This document shows positions 30,485-31,760 of a DNA stretch of 31,760 nucleotides, piece after piece (position 1 is the first letter of the stretch; every line of letters begins with the position of its first letter). Both the position numbers and the translations under genes were made by a program. Below the pieces are notes generated by a model. That model ran no database searches, was not told the origin of the DNA, and saw only the letters and a list, made by a program, of their open reading frames with translations. This stretch comes from DASQQQ01 sp036390995 (GTDB taxonomy: Bacteria > Actinomycetota > UBA4738 > HRBIN12): NCBI GenBank assembly GCA_036390995.1, contig DASWAT010000061.1:1-31760 (forward strand), written 5' to 3'.

Positions 30485-30993
30485 TACGTCGAGCCGGACC
30501 TCCGGGCGACGCGACGGCCCTTCCGGTTGCGCACCTTCGCGGCCACGATCGTGCATCGATAGGGGCCGGCGGGCGCAGCGACCTCGACCTCCTCACCGAC
30601 CCCGTGCCCAAGCACGGCTCGGGCCAGCGGCGAATCCGCGGAGATCCGAAGATCGTCCAGGGTGGCCTCCACCGGGTGCACGAGCAGATACCGCTCGGTG
30701 GAGCCATCCTCGAAGCCCACCGTGACCTCGTCGCCGATCTCGATCACCAGCGGGTCCCCCGGCACCTCCTCGGCCACCGGCGCGTGGCGGATCAGGTACT
30801 CGATATCGGCCAGCTCGTCGGTGGCGTGGCGGTACTCGGCCTCGACCTGCGCGTCACGGTCCTGCTCCTCCAAGCGCGAGACGATCTCGGGGAGGACCTC
30901 CTCGCGCAGGCGCTGCGCCCTCTCCTCGAGCAGGCGCTTGCCCTCCTGCGTCAGCATGCTCGGTACGCCCATCGACTCTCGTCCGGTGCCCAC
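30484..30993 (-). CDS. GreA/GreB-family transcription elongation factor
   Basis: 169 residues from GTG 30993, where AAGGAGG sits eight to nine bases upstream; ATG 30972 and ATG 30957 are downstream alternatives. The N-terminal half is the coiled-coil that enters the RNA polymerase secondary channel: MLTQEGKRLLEERAQRLREE, then EEQDRDAQVEAEYRHATDEL with acidic residues near the tip. The C-terminal half is the FKBP-like domain (GDEVTVGFEDGSTERYLLVH, then DSPLARAVLGHGVGEEVEV). Factors of this family rescue backtracked polymerase by transcript cleavage. The coil region is near normal length. The N-terminal leader of about 12 residues is unusual. Confidence 0.9.
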   Translation of the reverse strand: MGTGRESMGVPSMLTQEGKRLLEERAQRLREEVLPEIVSRLEEQDRDAQVEAEYRHATDELADIEYLIRHAPVAEEVPGDPLVIEIGDEVTVGFEDGSTERYLLVHPVEATLDDLRISADSPLARAVLGHGVGEEVEVAAPAGPYRCTIVAAKVRNRKGRRVARRSGST

Positions 30994-31131
30994 CGCCGCT
31001 TCCTCCTTCGGCCGGGTCGCTCGTCCCGCGGATCGGGCGACGAAGCGCCCATCGAGGCTCCGATCGAGTGATGCTCCCTGGGCGGGGACGTGGGAACCGT
31101 GACGGGCCTTCGTTCGCCGGTTCGCAGCCCG

Positions 31132-31137
31132 AGTCTA
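31132..31137 (-). promoter_or_regulatory. Possible -10 hexamer TAGACT upstream of the greA-type gene
   Basis: TAGACT on the minus strand about 138 bases before GTG 30993. The transcript would carry a leader of about 130 bases, unlike the leaderless genes. No -35 seen. Confidence 0.3.
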
Positions 31138-31158
31138 CCCAACCCGCTCGCGGGATCT

Positions 31159-31177
31159 GGGGGCTGCGCCGGCCCCC
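31159..31177. repeat. GC inverted repeat downstream of the ICMT-like gene
   Basis: GGGGGC, seven bases, GCCCCC. It lies just after the stop of the ICMT-like gene on the minus strand. It could help end transcription, but no run of Ts follows. Confidence 0.3.
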
Positions 31178-31186
31178 GCGCGAACC

Positions 31187-31621
31187 TCACCAGACGAACG
31201 GGATGAAGCGTCTTGGGACCCGACGCCGGTAGTCCTCGTACTCCGGATACCGATCGCTCAGCCAGAGCTCCTCGCGCCGGTGCTTCAACTCGAACAGGGC
31301 CGCGAGCAGGACGGTGGGCACCAGCGCGAGCGGCGAGGTGGCGAGGCTGCCGGCGATCGCGACGAGGACGCCCCCGCCGTAGATGGGATGTCGCACGAGC
31401 CGATAGACGCCGTCCTGCTTGAGCGTTCCGGCCTTGACCGGGCGCGGGAACGGCGTGAGCTGCGGCCCGAGGCTCGCGGATCCACCAACGATCAGGGGCA
31501 CCGCCACAGCGCCGAGCAGAGCCGCACAGAACCACAGCGGCACGCGCCAGGATCGCGGCCACCCGGGTCCCAGACCCCCCGCCACCGCGACGAGGAGGAA
31601 CAGCAGGACCTGCAGCACCAC
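31187..31621 (-). CDS. Isoprenylcysteine carboxyl methyltransferase-family membrane protein
   Basis: 144 residues from GTG 31621 with GAGGGG just upstream. Three to four hydrophobic segments (1-17, about 28-50, about 80-112) surround the family signature GVYRLVRHPIYGGGVLVAIA (71-90). At the C-terminus is the ERxxxxxYxxYxxxVPR-like EYEDYRRRVPRRFIP. Proteins of the ICMT/PEMT-like family methylate small or lipid substrates with SAM. The eukaryotic prenylcysteine substrate is not expected in bacteria, so the real substrate is unknown. It stands alone; the rest of the window (31622-31760) shows no gene. Confidence 0.85.
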   Translation of the reverse strand: MVLQVLLFLLVAVAGGLGPGWPRSWRVPLWFCAALLGAVAVPLIVGGSASLGPQLTPFPRPVKAGTLKQDGVYRLVRHPIYGGGVLVAIAGSLATSPLALVPTVLLAALFELKHRREELWLSDRYPEYEDYRRRVPRRFIPFVW

Positions 31622-31760
31622 CCACCCCTCGCCCCGGGGACCGAGACCGGCCGTCGGCGGGCACGGACCCAGCGTACGCCCGTCCCCAGGAGACGAGGGC
31701 GGCCGAGGCTCTCGTTGGCGCGCGACGATCCCGTCAGGCCGCGGCAGGCCGACGGCCGAC
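31622..31760. other. Intergenic window end
   Basis: No gene with coding character is visible. On the minus strand TACGCT (around 31670-31675) could be a -10 for the ICMT-like gene, about 48 bases before its GTG. A gene may start beyond the window. Confidence 0.3.

Overview
This is a GC-rich window (about 70% G+C by eye) of bacterial chromosome. Several features suggest Actinomycetota, probably a lineage distant from the well-studied genera. These are a zinc-ribbon/RNase H gene pair arranged like Rv2229c-Rv2228c, an Rv2578c-type radical SAM gene, a CsoR-CopA copper operon, and several genes whose -10 hexamer lies only 5-8 nt from the start codon (leaderless transcription). The assignment rests on gene content and codon style only. 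No phage, insertion sequence, CRISPR array or tRNA was seen.

Layout. 1-1494: the end of a LuxR-type regulator, then a histidine kinase whose N-terminal receiver domain has Glu at the phospho-acceptor position. 1464-4955 (minus): a vitamin B12 import operon, btuF-btuC-btuD, with overlapping genes. It sits behind a cobalamin riboswitch and an SD-sequestering hairpin, and the ATPase carries an extra C-terminal domain. 5066-5791: a small unknown lipoprotein. 5878-12283 (plus): a 2-oxoacid dehydrogenase operon (lpd, E1 alpha, E1 beta, E2, lipB, a methyltransferase). 12300-16393 (minus): a copper operon, csoR-copA-thioredoxin/TPR-methyltransferase, with a CsoR box placed in the promoter spacer. 16485-17909: a secreted phosphoesterase. 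17836-18407 (minus): a decayed acyl-carrier-protein/acyltransferase fusion.

18502-21503 (plus): a second E1 alpha/E1 beta pair and lipA. 21530-21928 (minus): the RNase P RNA gene, preceded by a small leaderless ORF. 22233-23165: a second unknown lipoprotein. 23107-26135 (minus): RNase H (apparently starting at CTG), the zinc-ribbon coiled-coil protein, a radical SAM protein and a RodZ-like membrane HTH protein. 26232-28680 (minus): cydB and cydA of a bd-type quinol oxidase. 28819-29157: a Rieske protein. 29170-30419 (minus): a PAS protein coupled to a metallo-beta-lactamase-fold hydrolase. 30484-30993: a GreA/GreB-family factor. 31187-31621: an ICMT-like membrane methyltransferase.

How it works together. 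The core is lipoate-dependent metabolism. Two different E1 components appear able to share one E2 and one E3, and LipB and LipA make the lipoyl cofactor on E2. The set is split in two by the minus-strand copper block, the phosphoesterase and the decayed gene. No wholly new multi-gene system is evident. The best leads are the Glu-substituted receiver on the kinase, the extra domain on the B12 ATPase, the CTG-started RNase H, the recurrent leaderless starts, the split dehydrogenase locus and the PAS/hydrolase pair.
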